From NCBI GenBank assembly GCA_900540205.1, contig UQER01000007.1:1-64000 (forward strand): DNA of 64,000 nt. The letters run 5' to 3'. The position numbers and the translations under genes were made by a program. Position 1 is the first letter of the stretch. Every line of letters begins with the position of its first letter. The notes under the pieces were generated by a model, which worked only from the letters and a program-made list of their open reading frames with translations, searched no databases and was not told the DNA's origin. The stretch comes from an uncultured Porphyromonadaceae bacterium. Its GTDB lineage: Bacteria > Bacteroidota > Bacteroidia > Bacteroidales > Muribaculaceae. Below are positions 52,016 to 60,567 of the stretch, piece by piece.

Positions 52016-54253
52016 ATGAAGACAATCGACAGAGAAACAGTGCAACGCATTCTCGACACGGCCAACATTGTGGAGGTCGTGAGTGATTTCGTGCATCTGC
52101 GCAGGCGTGGTGCGAACTATATCGGGTTGTGTCCGTTCCATAGCGAACGCACCCCTTCGTTCTCCGTGTCTCCCTCCCGTGGAATCTGCAAGTGTTTCAG
52201 TTGCGGCAAGGGGGGCAGTCCGGTCAACTTCATCATGGAGCATGAGCAGCTCACCTACTGGGAGGCTCTGAGGTGGCTGGCCAACAAATATCACATCGAG
52301 ATTCAGGAGCACGACATCACCGACGATGAGCGGCGCGAGATGAACGACCGCCAGGGGATGATGGCGGCCAATGATTTCGCTATGGCTCATTTCGAGCACA
52401 ATATGCAGGACACTGCTGACGGTCGGGAGATAGGATTGGCATATTTCAGGGAACGAGGCATCAACGACTGGGCCATAAAACGTTTTCATCTCGGATATTC
52501 ACTTGACAAACGCAACGACCTGCTGAACGCAGCAAAGGAAGCGGGCCTGAATGAAAAATATTTGGTTGATACGGGGCTTTGTATCCGTACGGACCGCGGT
52601 GACCTGTATGACCGTTTCAAGGCTAGGGTGATGTATCCCGTATTCACCATCTCCGGCAAGGTGGTGGCCTTCGGTGGCCGTACTTTGCGTAAGGATAAGG
52701 AGGTGGCCAAATACGTAAACTCGCCCGAATCCCTTATCTACAGCAAAAGCCGTGAACTTTATGGCCTGTATCAGGCCAAGCAGGCTATTGTGAAAAAAGA
52801 CAAGTGTATCCTTGTCGAGGGCTACATGGATGTGATCTCCATGCATCAGCAGGGGGTGGAGAATGTAGTGGCCTCTTCGGGAACTTCGCTTACCCAGGGG
52901 CAGATACGGTTGATACACCGGTTCACTGAAAATGTCACTGTAATCTACGACAGCGACCCTGCCGGGATAAAGGCTTCGCTGCGAGGAATCGACCTGTTAC
53001 TGGCTGAGGGGCTGAATATCAAGGTGCTCCTTTTGCCCGATGGAGATGATCCCGATTCATTTGCCCAGACACACACTTCCGAACAGGTAGAGGAATATCT
53101 GCAGCAGAATGAGGTGGATTTCATCAAGTTCAAGATGGATATTCTGTTGAAGGACTGTGATAACGACCCTGTGAAGCGTTCAAAGGTGCTTGGCAGCATA
53201 TTGCAGTCGATTGCGAATATCCCGGTGGAACTTACACGTTCGTTCTATGTAAAAGAATGTGCGTTGAGATTCGGCATTCAGGAGGCTGTTCTTTTGCGGC
53301 AGCTGAAAGCCGATATTGCCAAAGTGCGGGAGAATGCGGCAAAAAATGAACAACGCCGGGAAGCCATAGCCTCGATAGGCGATGCTGCAGATGGCAATGC
53401 CGACGCACACGCAGATGGCGACACCACAGTGTCGGCGGAAAACGGGAAAGAACAGCAGCCGGACTCAGTTTCCGGTGACGCGCATGAGGCATCCACGCAT
53501 GCCAGCGTGCTTGAGCCTCAGGAAAGGGCATTGTTGCGTCTGGTGGTGAAATACGGCATGCTCCCGTTCTGTGACGCACAGGATGGAGAGGAGGGCGCTC
53601 CGATCAATGTGCTTGAATATGTACGGGAGGATCTGGAGGTGGACAACATGTCGTTCTCGAATCCGGTTTTTGCCCGCATATATGCTGCGGCACAGGCTTT
53701 GTACGATGAGGAGTGGAGCAGCGCGTATGCCGTGCATTATGAGCAGGCTCTCATGCGCCGTACACAAACCGAGCAAGAGGGGAGAGCACTGTTGCAGAAA
53801 ACAGCAAAAACAACTGAGGAGATAAACACCGGCGAGATAAAACTGAAAGAGAAGTGTGATGCCCAGTTTGCAGCCGATCTGCAGGAATTCGCCCTTAATT
53901 TTCTTGTGCGGAATCTGATTTCGCATCCTGACGACGAGATGCGCAAGGTAGTGACCGACCTCGTGGCGGAGAAACATCAGTTGAGCAAGATATATTACAA
54001 GACCACCAAAATTGAAACTGATGTGGACCGCCTCGGCGATCTTGTGCCGAGAGCGCTGATAGCGTTGAAATATGACATGGCGCGTTGTTATGCCGAGGAT
54101 GTGCGCACCCGTATAAATGATTTGCAGAAGTCGCCGGGCGGCTACGATCTGCAGGAAGTGCTTAAACTTATGGAACAGCAGAAGAAATGGCAGGAATTTT
54201 GTGCAAGGCTTGCCACAAGTATCGGTGAACGGGTATACGAACCGTTGCGTTAA
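52016..54253 (+). CDS. dnaG: DNA primase DnaG
   Basis: 745 residues, longer than the usual 580-660. Zinc domain CPFHSERTPSFSVSPSRGICKCFSCGKGG (about residues 40-68), RNA polymerase domain with PVFTISGKVVAFGGRTL and TOPRIM segment CILVEGYMDVISMHQQGVENVVASSGTSL (about 260-290), VIYDSDPAGIKA. The extra length lies in a low-complexity Ala/Asp/Gly/His-rich linker (about residues 445-500) before the C-terminal helicase-interaction domain. It primes lagging-strand synthesis with DnaB, its upstream neighbour. Confidence 0.95.
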   Translation: MKTIDRETVQRILDTANIVEVVSDFVHLRRRGANYIGLCPFHSERTPSFSVSPSRGICKCFSCGKGGSPVNFIMEHEQLTYWEALRWLANKYHIEIQEHDITDDERREMNDRQGMMAANDFAMAHFEHNMQDTADGREIGLAYFRERGINDWAIKRFHLGYSLDKRNDLLNAAKEAGLNEKYLVDTGLCIRTDRGDLYDRFKARVMYPVFTISGKVVAFGGRTLRKDKEVAKYVNSPESLIYSKSRELYGLYQAKQAIVKKDKCILVEGYMDVISMHQQGVENVVASSGTSLTQGQIRLIHRFTENVTVIYDSDPAGIKASLRGIDLLLAEGLNIKVLLLPDGDDPDSFAQTHTSEQVEEYLQQNEVDFIKFKMDILLKDCDNDPVKRSKVLGSILQSIANIPVELTRSFYVKECALRFGIQEAVLLRQLKADIAKVRENAAKNEQRREAIASIGDAADGNADAHADGDTTVSAENGKEQQPDSVSGDAHEASTHASVLEPQERALLRLVVKYGMLPFCDAQDGEEGAPINVLEYVREDLEVDNMSFSNPVFARIYAAAQALYDEEWSSAYAVHYEQALMRRTQTEQEGRALLQKTAKTTEEINTGEIKLKEKCDAQFAADLQEFALNFLVRNLISHPDDEMRKVVTDLVAEKHQLSKIYYKTTKIETDVDRLGDLVPRALIALKYDMARCYAEDVRTRINDLQKSPGGYDLQEVLKLMEQQKKWQEFCARLATSIGERVYEPLR

Positions 54254-54365
54254 AAACGCGTTCAAAAAGAGATGCCTGTTTGCACTTTTCCCTTATTGCT
54301 CCCCAAACCGGTCAGACAATCTTAAAAAAGTTGGGGAATTACATAAAAATTTCAGTATTAATTTG

Positions 54366-54373
54366 TAAATTTG
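54366..54373 (+). promoter_or_regulatory. -7 box and long leader of mutA-mutB
   Basis: TAAATTTG suggests transcription from about 54380, leaving a leader of about 138 bases before mutA. The leader contains a small GCGTGG/CCACGC hairpin near 54389-54412. No cobalamin-riboswitch B12 box was recognised. The rest of the 264-base gap after dnaG (54254-54365) is AT-rich without a gene. Confidence 0.4.
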
Positions 54374-54517
54374 GCGGAGTTAGCTGTGGCGTGGAGCCTT
54401 TTTGAGCCACGCACAGGCTAATCTCTGTAGATATATAACCTTAGATATACCATATTGTATAACTCTATACCATAGAAACATAAACAATCCAAATAAATTT
54501 TTAGATTTTATCTAATT

Positions 54518-56392
54518 ATGGCAGATAATAAAGAAAAATTGTTCACGCAGTTTCCACCGGTGAGCTATGACACATGGCGCGCCAAAGTGGATGCGGACCT
54601 GAAAGGTGTTCCGTTTGAGAAAAAGCTGGTGTGGCGTACGAACGAAGGTTTCAACGTTCAGCCTATGTATCAGCGTGGCGATATCGCCGATCTGAAAACC
54701 ACCGATTCTCTCCCCGGTGAATTTCCGTATGTCAGGGGTACACGCACGGACAATAACTGGCTTACACGTCAGGAGATTCTGGCAGCTGATCCGGCCGAGG
54801 CCAACAAGCAGGCTCTCGAAGTGCTTGGCAGAGGTGTGAATTCTCTTGGCTTCAAGCTGAAGGAGCCTTCGGTAGAAGCTGTCGCAACATTGTTGAAAGG
54901 CATCGACCTTGAAGCTGTGGAAATCAACTTCGCTTCATGTCCGCGTAAGGCCATTGACCTTGCAAAGGCTCTGGTGGAATATCTGAAGGAGAATAAGCTC
55001 GAGGATAAATTCCACGGTTCGATTGACTTCAATCCGTACAAACGCGCATTCCGTCATGGTGCGGAAGTTGACAATAATGCTATTGTAGCCGATGCCAAGG
55101 CGATGCTCGACACTGTGGCCAGCGTGCCCGGTCTCCGTTGCCTTGCTGTTGATTCCGTTGTGTTCAACAACTCCGGTGCATATATTTTCCAGGAACTCGG
55201 TTATGCTTTGGCCTGGGGTGCCGAATGGCTCACACTCCTTACAGAAGCCGGAGTAGAGGCTTCGGAAGTGGCACGCCGCGTGAAATTCAATATGGGTATC
55301 TCCAGCAACTATTTCATGGAGCTGGCCAAATTCCGTGCCGCACGCATGCTGTGGGCTCAGATTGTGGCCCAATATAAGCCCGCCGATCTTGAATCGGCCA
55401 AGATGATGGCTCATGCCGAGACATCGCGCTTCAACCAGACCATCTATGACGCCCATGTCAACCTGCTGCGCAGCCAGACCGAGACAATGTCGGCAGCCCT
55501 TGCCGGTGTCGACTCCATCACAGTCACTCCGTTTGACGCTCCATACAAGACTCCGGATGAATTCTCGGAACGCATAGCACGCAACCAGCAGCTTCTGCTG
55601 AAGGAGGAGAGCCATCTTGACAAGGTGGTTGACCCCGCAGGCGGTTCATATTATGTGGAGACCCTTACAGTGTCCATCGCCAACGAGGCTTGGAAACTCT
55701 TCCTTGACGTTGAGGAGAAAGGTGGTTTCACCGCCTGTGTTAACTCAGGTGACGTTCAGGCTACGGTAAACGCTTCCTGCGAAAAGCGTCATCAGGACAT
55801 GGCCCGCCGCAAAGAGATTCTGCTCGGAACCAACCAGTTCCCCAACTTCAACGAATTTGCTGCAGAGAAAATACAGAACGACGGTTGCTGCTGCGCCAAA
55901 GAGGAATCGCACTCATGCGGATGCGCCGCCGAGGGTGAAGCTACCCGCGCTCTGCGCACCGACCGCCAGGCAAGCGATTTCGAGGCTCTCCGTCTTGCAA
56001 CCGAACATGCATCGAACCGTCCGAAAGTGTTCATGCTCACCATCGGTAATCTGGCCATGCGTCTGGCACGTGCCCAGTTCTCCAGCAACTTCTTCGGTTG
56101 TGCCGGTTATGAAATCATTGACAACATCGGTTTCAACACCGTGGAGGAAGGTATCAACGCGTCGATGGAAAAAGGCGCGGATGTGGTTGTGCTGTGTTCG
56201 TCGGACGACGAGTATGCCACCTTCGCTCCCGAGGCATTTAAGATGCTCGACGGCCGTGCAGAGTTTGTAGTGGCCGGTGCTCCCGCTTGCACCGAGGAAC
56301 TTCAGGCACTCGGCATCCAGAATTTCATTCATGTCCGCAGCAATGTGCTTGAAACTCTCCGTCAGTTCAATCAAAGACTTCTTAAAAAGTAA
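54518..56392 (+). CDS. mutA: Methylmalonyl-CoA mutase small subunit
   Basis: 624 residues. It partners MutB in a heterodimer converting succinyl-CoA and methylmalonyl-CoA in the propionate pathway. The N-terminal barrel region (FPPVSYDTWRAKVDADLKGVPFEKKLVWRTNEGFNVQPMY) and AHAETSRFNQTIYDAHVNLLRSQTETMSAALAGVDSITV are clear. The C-terminal cobalamin-like domain lacks the DxHxxG motif (it reads LTIGNLAMRLARAQFSSNFFGCAGY), as expected for the non-catalytic chain. A Cys-rich insert (CCCAKEESHSCGC, about residues 450-462) is unusual and could bind a metal. mutB follows by 11 bases. Confidence 0.96.
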   Translation: MADNKEKLFTQFPPVSYDTWRAKVDADLKGVPFEKKLVWRTNEGFNVQPMYQRGDIADLKTTDSLPGEFPYVRGTRTDNNWLTRQEILAADPAEANKQALEVLGRGVNSLGFKLKEPSVEAVATLLKGIDLEAVEINFASCPRKAIDLAKALVEYLKENKLEDKFHGSIDFNPYKRAFRHGAEVDNNAIVADAKAMLDTVASVPGLRCLAVDSVVFNNSGAYIFQELGYALAWGAEWLTLLTEAGVEASEVARRVKFNMGISSNYFMELAKFRAARMLWAQIVAQYKPADLESAKMMAHAETSRFNQTIYDAHVNLLRSQTETMSAALAGVDSITVTPFDAPYKTPDEFSERIARNQQLLLKEESHLDKVVDPAGGSYYVETLTVSIANEAWKLFLDVEEKGGFTACVNSGDVQATVNASCEKRHQDMARRKEILLGTNQFPNFNEFAAEKIQNDGCCCAKEESHSCGCAAEGEATRALRTDRQASDFEALRLATEHASNRPKVFMLTIGNLAMRLARAQFSSNFFGCAGYEIIDNIGFNTVEEGINASMEKGADVVVLCSSDDEYATFAPEAFKMLDGRAEFVVAGAPACTEELQALGIQNFIHVRSNVLETLRQFNQRLLKK

Positions 56393-56403
56393 ATGCAAAA
56401 GCC

Positions 56404-58542
56404 ATGAAACCCGATTTCAAAAATATCAACATCATAGCCGACGCATTTGCAGCGCCGGCAGCAGCCCCTGTGGCAACCGGAGAGGACTGGCTCACCCCTG
56501 AACTCATCTCGGTCAAACCCGTATATACCAAATCAGATCTGGAAGGTATGGAGCATCTGGACTATGTGGCCGGTCTGCCTCCGTTCCTCCGTGGCCCGTA
56601 CAGCGGCATGTATGCCATCCGCCCCTGGACAATCCGTCAGTATGCCGGTTTCTCCACTGCGGCAGAATCCAACGCTTTCTATCGCCGTAACCTTGCTTCC
56701 GGTCAGAAAGGACTTTCGGTGGCATTCGACCTTGCCACACACCGTGGCTACGACGCCGACCATCCCCGTGTGGTAGGCGACGTAGGTAAAGCCGGTGTAA
56801 GTATCTGCTCGGTAGAGGATATGAAGGTGCTTTTCGACGGTATCCCCCTGAACAAGATGTCCGTGTCCATGACCATGAACGGTGCCGTTCTTCCCGTGTT
56901 GGCTTTCTATATCAACGCCGGTCTGGAGCAGGGTGCCAAACTCGAGGAGATGGCCGGAACAATCCAGAACGACATCCTCAAGGAGTTCATGGTGCGTAAC
57001 ACCTATATATATCCCCCCGAATTCTCGATGCGTATTATCGCCGATATCTTTGAATACACATCGCAGAACATGCCGAAATTCAACTCTATCTCGATTTCGG
57101 GCTATCACATGCAGGAGGCCGGTGCTACATGCGACATCGAGCTCGCCTACACTTTGGCCGACGGTCTGGAGTATCTGCGTGCGGGTGTTAATGCAGGTAT
57201 GGATATCGACTCGTTCGCACCCCGTCTGAGCTTCTTCTGGGCTATCGGTATGAACTTCTTCATGGAGGTGGCCAAGATGCGTGCCGCACGTATGTTGTGG
57301 GCAAAGATCGTAAGCCAGTTCAACCCGAAGAATCCGAAGTCGCTGGCTCTGCGTACACACTCCCAGACGTCGGGATGGTCGCTTACTGAGCAGGATCCCT
57401 TCAACAACGTGGGCCGTACATGTATCGAGGCTATGGGTGCTGCCCTGGGTCATACACAGAGTCTGCATACCAACGCACTTGACGAGGCAATCGCGCTTCC
57501 CACCGACTTCTCTGCCCGTATCGCCCGTAACACCCAGATCTACATTCAGGAAGAGACATACGTCTGCAAGGAGATTGACCCGTGGGCCGGTTCTTACTAC
57601 GTTGAGTCGCTGACCAACGAGATAGCTCACCGCGCATGGGAGCACATCCAGGAGATTGAAAAACTCGGCGGTATGGCCAAGGCCATCGAGACCGGTCTGC
57701 CCAAGCTCCGCATCGAGGAGGCTGCAGCCCGTACTCAGGCCCGTATCGACTCCGGCCGTCAGACTATCGTCGGTATCAACAAATACCGTCTCGACCACGA
57801 AGATCCCATCGATATCCTTGAAATCGACAATACCGAGGTGCGCAACGAACAGTGCGCTCGCCTGGAGACATTGCGCAAGGATCGCGACGAGGCTGCCGTG
57901 AAGAAGGCACTTGCCGACATCACCGAATGCGTGCGCACCAAGAAGGGCAATCTGCTCGACCTCGCTGTGAAAGCAGCCGGCCTGCGTGCGTCGCTGGGAG
58001 AGATTTCCGATGCCTGCGAAGAGGTTGTCGGTCGTTATAAAGCTGTAATCAGAACAATTTCAGGAGTGTATTCAGCAGAAACAAAGAATGATCCCGATTT
58101 CCTCAAGGCTCAGCAGTTGACAGAGGAATTCGCAAAACGAGAAGGCCGTCAGCCGCGTATAATGATAGCTAAAATGGGCCAGGACGGTCACGACCGTGGT
58201 GCAAAGGTTGTGGCCACAGGTTATGCCGACTGCGGTTTCGACGTCGACATGGGCCCGCTGTTCCAGACTCCGGCCGAGGCCGCCCGTCAGGCCGTTGAGA
58301 ACGACGTGCATTTCCTTGGCGTGTCGTCGCTGGCAGCCGGTCACAAGACCCTTGTGCCGCAGGTGATCGAGGAACTGAAGAAGCTCGGCCGCGAGGATAT
58401 CATTGTTGTAGCAGGCGGTGTCATCCCCGCTCAGGATTACGACTTCCTTTATAAGGCCGGCGTGGCTGCCATCTTCGGTCCCGGTACACGGATTCCGTTG
58501 GCAGCTATCCGTATGCTTGAAATCTACAAGGGTGAGGAATAA
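56404..58542 (+). CDS. mutB: Methylmalonyl-CoA mutase large (catalytic) subunit
   Basis: 712 residues. Adenosylcobalamin-dependent radical isomerase. Substrate barrel at residues about 40-420 (PPFLRGPYSGMYAIRPWTIRQYAGFSTAAESNAFYRRNL, SVSMTMNGAVLPVLAFYINA, LRTHSQTSGWSLTEQDPFNNVGRTCIEAMGAALGHTQSLHTNALDEA). B12 domain at about 575-712 with DGHDRG (His 596 as cobalt ligand), SSLAAGHKTLVP and VVAGGVIPAQDYDFLYKAGVAAIFGPGT. Gut Bacteroidales use it to make propionate from succinate. A palindrome related to the clpB-unit terminator lies 40 bases after the stop. Confidence 0.98.
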   Translation: MKPDFKNINIIADAFAAPAAAPVATGEDWLTPELISVKPVYTKSDLEGMEHLDYVAGLPPFLRGPYSGMYAIRPWTIRQYAGFSTAAESNAFYRRNLASGQKGLSVAFDLATHRGYDADHPRVVGDVGKAGVSICSVEDMKVLFDGIPLNKMSVSMTMNGAVLPVLAFYINAGLEQGAKLEEMAGTIQNDILKEFMVRNTYIYPPEFSMRIIADIFEYTSQNMPKFNSISISGYHMQEAGATCDIELAYTLADGLEYLRAGVNAGMDIDSFAPRLSFFWAIGMNFFMEVAKMRAARMLWAKIVSQFNPKNPKSLALRTHSQTSGWSLTEQDPFNNVGRTCIEAMGAALGHTQSLHTNALDEAIALPTDFSARIARNTQIYIQEETYVCKEIDPWAGSYYVESLTNEIAHRAWEHIQEIEKLGGMAKAIETGLPKLRIEEAAARTQARIDSGRQTIVGINKYRLDHEDPIDILEIDNTEVRNEQCARLETLRKDRDEAAVKKALADITECVRTKKGNLLDLAVKAAGLRASLGEISDACEEVVGRYKAVIRTISGVYSAETKNDPDFLKAQQLTEEFAKREGRQPRIMIAKMGQDGHDRGAKVVATGYADCGFDVDMGPLFQTPAEAARQAVENDVHFLGVSSLAAGHKTLVPQVIEELKKLGREDIIVVAGGVIPAQDYDFLYKAGVAAIFGPGTRIPLAAIRMLEIYKGEE

Positions 58543-58582
58543 TTTTAATTATGACCCTCGCTAACTGAAAGTAAATGCAGAC

Positions 58583-58613
58583 GTTGTGCCGATATTCTGA
58601 ATTTTGACACAAC
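58583..58613. repeat. Imperfect palindrome related to the 18248 terminator
   Basis: GTTGTGCC...ACACAAC, 14-base arms with three mismatches. Compared with the reverse complement of 18248-18286 it shares GTGCC, ATT and GAATTTTGACACA in the same order and spacing. No U-tract follows, so it is a poor terminator here. The match points to a dispersed repeat rather than two independent terminators. Confidence 0.5.
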
Positions 58614-58630
58614 GCCATAACCACTGATAA

Positions 58631-58674
58631 ATGCGGTGCGATTTTTGTGCGCAGGCACAAGAGACGCACCGCAT
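58631..58674. repeat. Long two-tier hairpin in the mutB-rpsP gap
   Basis: Outer arms ATGCGGTGCG and CGCACCGCAT are perfect; an inner helix TTGTGC/GCACAA caps them around GCAG. A start codon opens a frame here (to 58813), but its product has no family features, so I treat the segment as structural rather than coding. Confidence 0.6.
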
Positions 58675-58816
58675 GGTTTATTTACGCGGCATATACCTGC
58701 AAATTGATGAAATCATTGTCATGGAGAAATGTCGATTTCCATGTGCCGGAATTTCGGCTTGCCTGTTATGGTACTTTTGGGGGCTATATCCCCGGAGGCT
58801 GGTCAGTAATTAGACC

Positions 58817-58855
58817 CGATAGGATTTTGATAGAATTTTTATTGAAATTCTATCG
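58817..58855. repeat. Two alternative pairings in the mutB-rpsP gap
   Basis: GATAGAATTT (58829-58838) pairs perfectly with AAATTCTATC (58845-58854). CCGATAG (58817-58823) could instead pair with CTATCGG (58849-58855). The two cannot form together. The segment lies upstream of the predicted rpsP transcription start, so it would matter only for longer transcripts. Confidence 0.45.
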
Positions 58856-58891
58856 GATTTCAGTAAGATTCTGCGGATTAGGGCGCGGAAA

Positions 58892-58924
58892 GTTTGCCGG
58901 TGTCAGATTTAATTGTTAACTTTG
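58892..58924 (+). promoter_or_regulatory. Promoter of rpsP
   Basis: TTTG at 58892-58895, 21 bases, TAACTTTG at 58917-58924: the best promoter match in the window. Start near 58930, leader about 68 bases. Confidence 0.65.
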
Positions 58925-58997
58925 CAGCCGCTAAGAGCGGGGAATGTATTCTCCAGTCAAGGCAAAACCATTACAAACCACTTATTAATCTTTTTAG

Positions 58998-59549
58998 ATG
59001 GCAACAAAAATTAGACTGCAACGTCATGGTCGTAAGAACTATGCGTTCTATCCTATTGTTATCGCCGATAGCAGGGCACCACGAGATGGTAGATTTATTG
59101 AAAGGATAGGTTCCTATAATCCGAACACTAATCCTGCTACAATTACTCTTAACTTCGAGCGCGCTTTGTATTGGGTTAACGTTGGTGCTCAGCCCACCGA
59201 CACTGTACGCAGCATCCTTTCGAACGAAGGTGTGTTGCTGATGAAACACCTTCAGGGTGGTGTTAAAAAAGGCGCTTTCGACGAAGCTGAGGCTCAGAAG
59301 CGTTTCGATGCCTGGAAAGCTAAAAAGCAGCAGGCTGTCGACGCAATGAAGACTTCGATGGCTTCGAAGAAAGAACTGGCTGTTAAAGAGCGTCTGGAAG
59401 CTGAAAAAGCCCAGAACGCAGCAAAGGCAGAAGCTGTGGCTAAGAAGAAGGCCGAAATCGCTGCTGCCAAAGCTGCCGAGGAAGCTGCAAACGCACCTGC
59501 CGAAGAGGCAGCTGCTGAGGAAGCTCCCGCAGCAGAAGCTGCTGAATAA
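58998..59549 (+). CDS. rpsP: 30S ribosomal protein S16 with long C-terminal tail
   Basis: 183 residues. The first 80-85 residues are canonical S16 (KIRLQRHGRKNYAFYPIVIADSRAPRDGRFIERIGSYNPNT, RALYWVNVGAQPTDTVRSILSNEGVLL). The rest, from about residue 90, is a Lys-rich helix followed by an Ala/Glu-rich tail (KAEAVAKKKAEIAAAKAAEEAANAPAEEAAAEE). Most bacterial S16 proteins stop near 80-90 residues; extended tails are common in Bacteroidetes. It has its own strong promoter. Confidence 0.95.
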   Translation: MATKIRLQRHGRKNYAFYPIVIADSRAPRDGRFIERIGSYNPNTNPATITLNFERALYWVNVGAQPTDTVRSILSNEGVLLMKHLQGGVKKGAFDEAEAQKRFDAWKAKKQQAVDAMKTSMASKKELAVKERLEAEKAQNAAKAEAVAKKKAEIAAAKAAEEAANAPAEEAAAEEAPAAEAAE

Positions 59550-59686
59550 GCAGCGGTGTAACCCCGAAATGTTCAGATGGCGGTGTGCTTTGTTTGCATG
59601 GCACATCGCCATCTTCATTTTCAGGTCAGTCAACAAAATATTTCAACTTAATGTTGTTGATTTACCTGAGTATCGTAAAAATTGGC

Positions 59687-59694
59687 TACATTTG
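59687..59694 (+). promoter_or_regulatory. -7 box of dedA
   Basis: TACATTTG; the leader to the dedA ATG would be about 140 bases and contains the inverted repeat at 59744-59760. Confidence 0.4.
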
Positions 59695-59743
59695 CCTTCA
59701 AACTGAAATCCGGGTGCATGGTGATCACGAGCCAGGGTGTGTC

Positions 59744-59760
59744 ACGTGCCAAAGGCACGT
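59744..59760. repeat. Short inverted repeat in the dedA leader
   Basis: ACGTGCC-AAA-GGCACGT is a perfect 7-bp stem with a 3-base loop, followed by CCCTACG. Its right end resembles the inner right arm of the 25015-25138 element (GTGCATCCCTACA), which hints at a remnant of a related repeat. Confidence 0.4.
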
Positions 59761-59841
59761 CCCTACGAAAAGGGGATAACTACCGTGCTGATTTGTCCAT
59801 GCGCTGAAATAGCTATTTAAAACAAACTCTTGTATTTGATA

Positions 59842-60528
59842 ATGATACTGACAGCTATCTCCGACTACGCAAGCGCTCAATATCTGCTCCAGTTCTTTAT
59901 AGATAACGCCGGCTATTGGCTGGTGTTCCTGTTCATGGTGATCGAAAGCTCGTTTTTACCCTTCCCCTCGGAAGTGGTGGTTCCTCCGGCCGCTTATCTT
60001 GCAGTGACCAAAGGAGATATGAACGTGTTCCTGATTGTTCTTGTTGCAACCGCCGGTGCGGTGGTGGGCGCATTGATCAATTATTTCCTGTCGGTATGGC
60101 TCGGGCGCCCCATCGTGTATGCGTTCGCCAACAGCCGTCTTGGCCATGCCTGCCTGATTGATCAGGCGAAGGTGGAGAAGGCAGAAAAATATTTCGACAA
60201 GCACGGGGCCATATCAACCTTTATCGGGCGTCTGATTCCTGCTGTGCGTCAGTTGATTTCCATCCCGGCCGGACTGGCCCGTATGAATATCGGTGCATTT
60301 GTGATTTTCACTGCGCTTGGTGCAATGGTCTGGAACTGCATATTGGCGGCCCTCGGCTACTGGCTTGGCAAAACCGTGCCTCTCGCAATGCTTTACGAGA
60401 GTGTGGAAAAATATAACCATTATTTCACTGTAGGCGGTCTGATACTTCTGTTGCTGTGTCTGCTTTATATTCTGTGGAATGCGCTCAAGCGTCGTGATAC
60501 ATCCGATGCGCGTGCTAAGAACCAGTGA
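59842..60528 (+). CDS. DedA/SNARE-associated family membrane protein
   Basis: 228 residues from the ATG at 59842; a TTG four codons earlier is weaker. The DedA (VTT) domain is plain: LVFLFMVIESSFLPFPSEVVVPPAAYLA (residues about 28-55), LGRPIVYAFANS, KYFDKHGAISTFIGRLIPAVRQLISIPAGLARMNIG, then a terminal helix. DedA proteins are polytopic inner-membrane proteins, some of which flip undecaprenyl phosphate or phospholipids and support envelope and pH homeostasis. rpe follows on the same strand after 39 bases. Confidence 0.9.
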   Translation: MILTAISDYASAQYLLQFFIDNAGYWLVFLFMVIESSFLPFPSEVVVPPAAYLAVTKGDMNVFLIVLVATAGAVVGALINYFLSVWLGRPIVYAFANSRLGHACLIDQAKVEKAEKYFDKHGAISTFIGRLIPAVRQLISIPAGLARMNIGAFVIFTALGAMVWNCILAALGYWLGKTVPLAMLYESVEKYNHYFTVGGLILLLLCLLYILWNALKRRDTSDARAKNQ

Positions 60529-60567
60529 TTGCCAACCGGCCATAATGAATTAAATAAACTTCTCTCA

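Noticed and set aside
54374..54517. Cobalamin riboswitch before mutA
   Set aside because: Considered because MutB needs B12, but no B12 box or the expected multi-stem core was recognised.
56533..57798. 421-codon open frame antisense to mutB
   Set aside because: It lies wholly within mutB, which is full length and highly conserved; no domains in the antisense product.
58631..58813. 60-codon frame starting in the hairpin after mutB
   Set aside because: Its first 44 bases are the hairpin itself and the product has no family features; a structural role is more likely.
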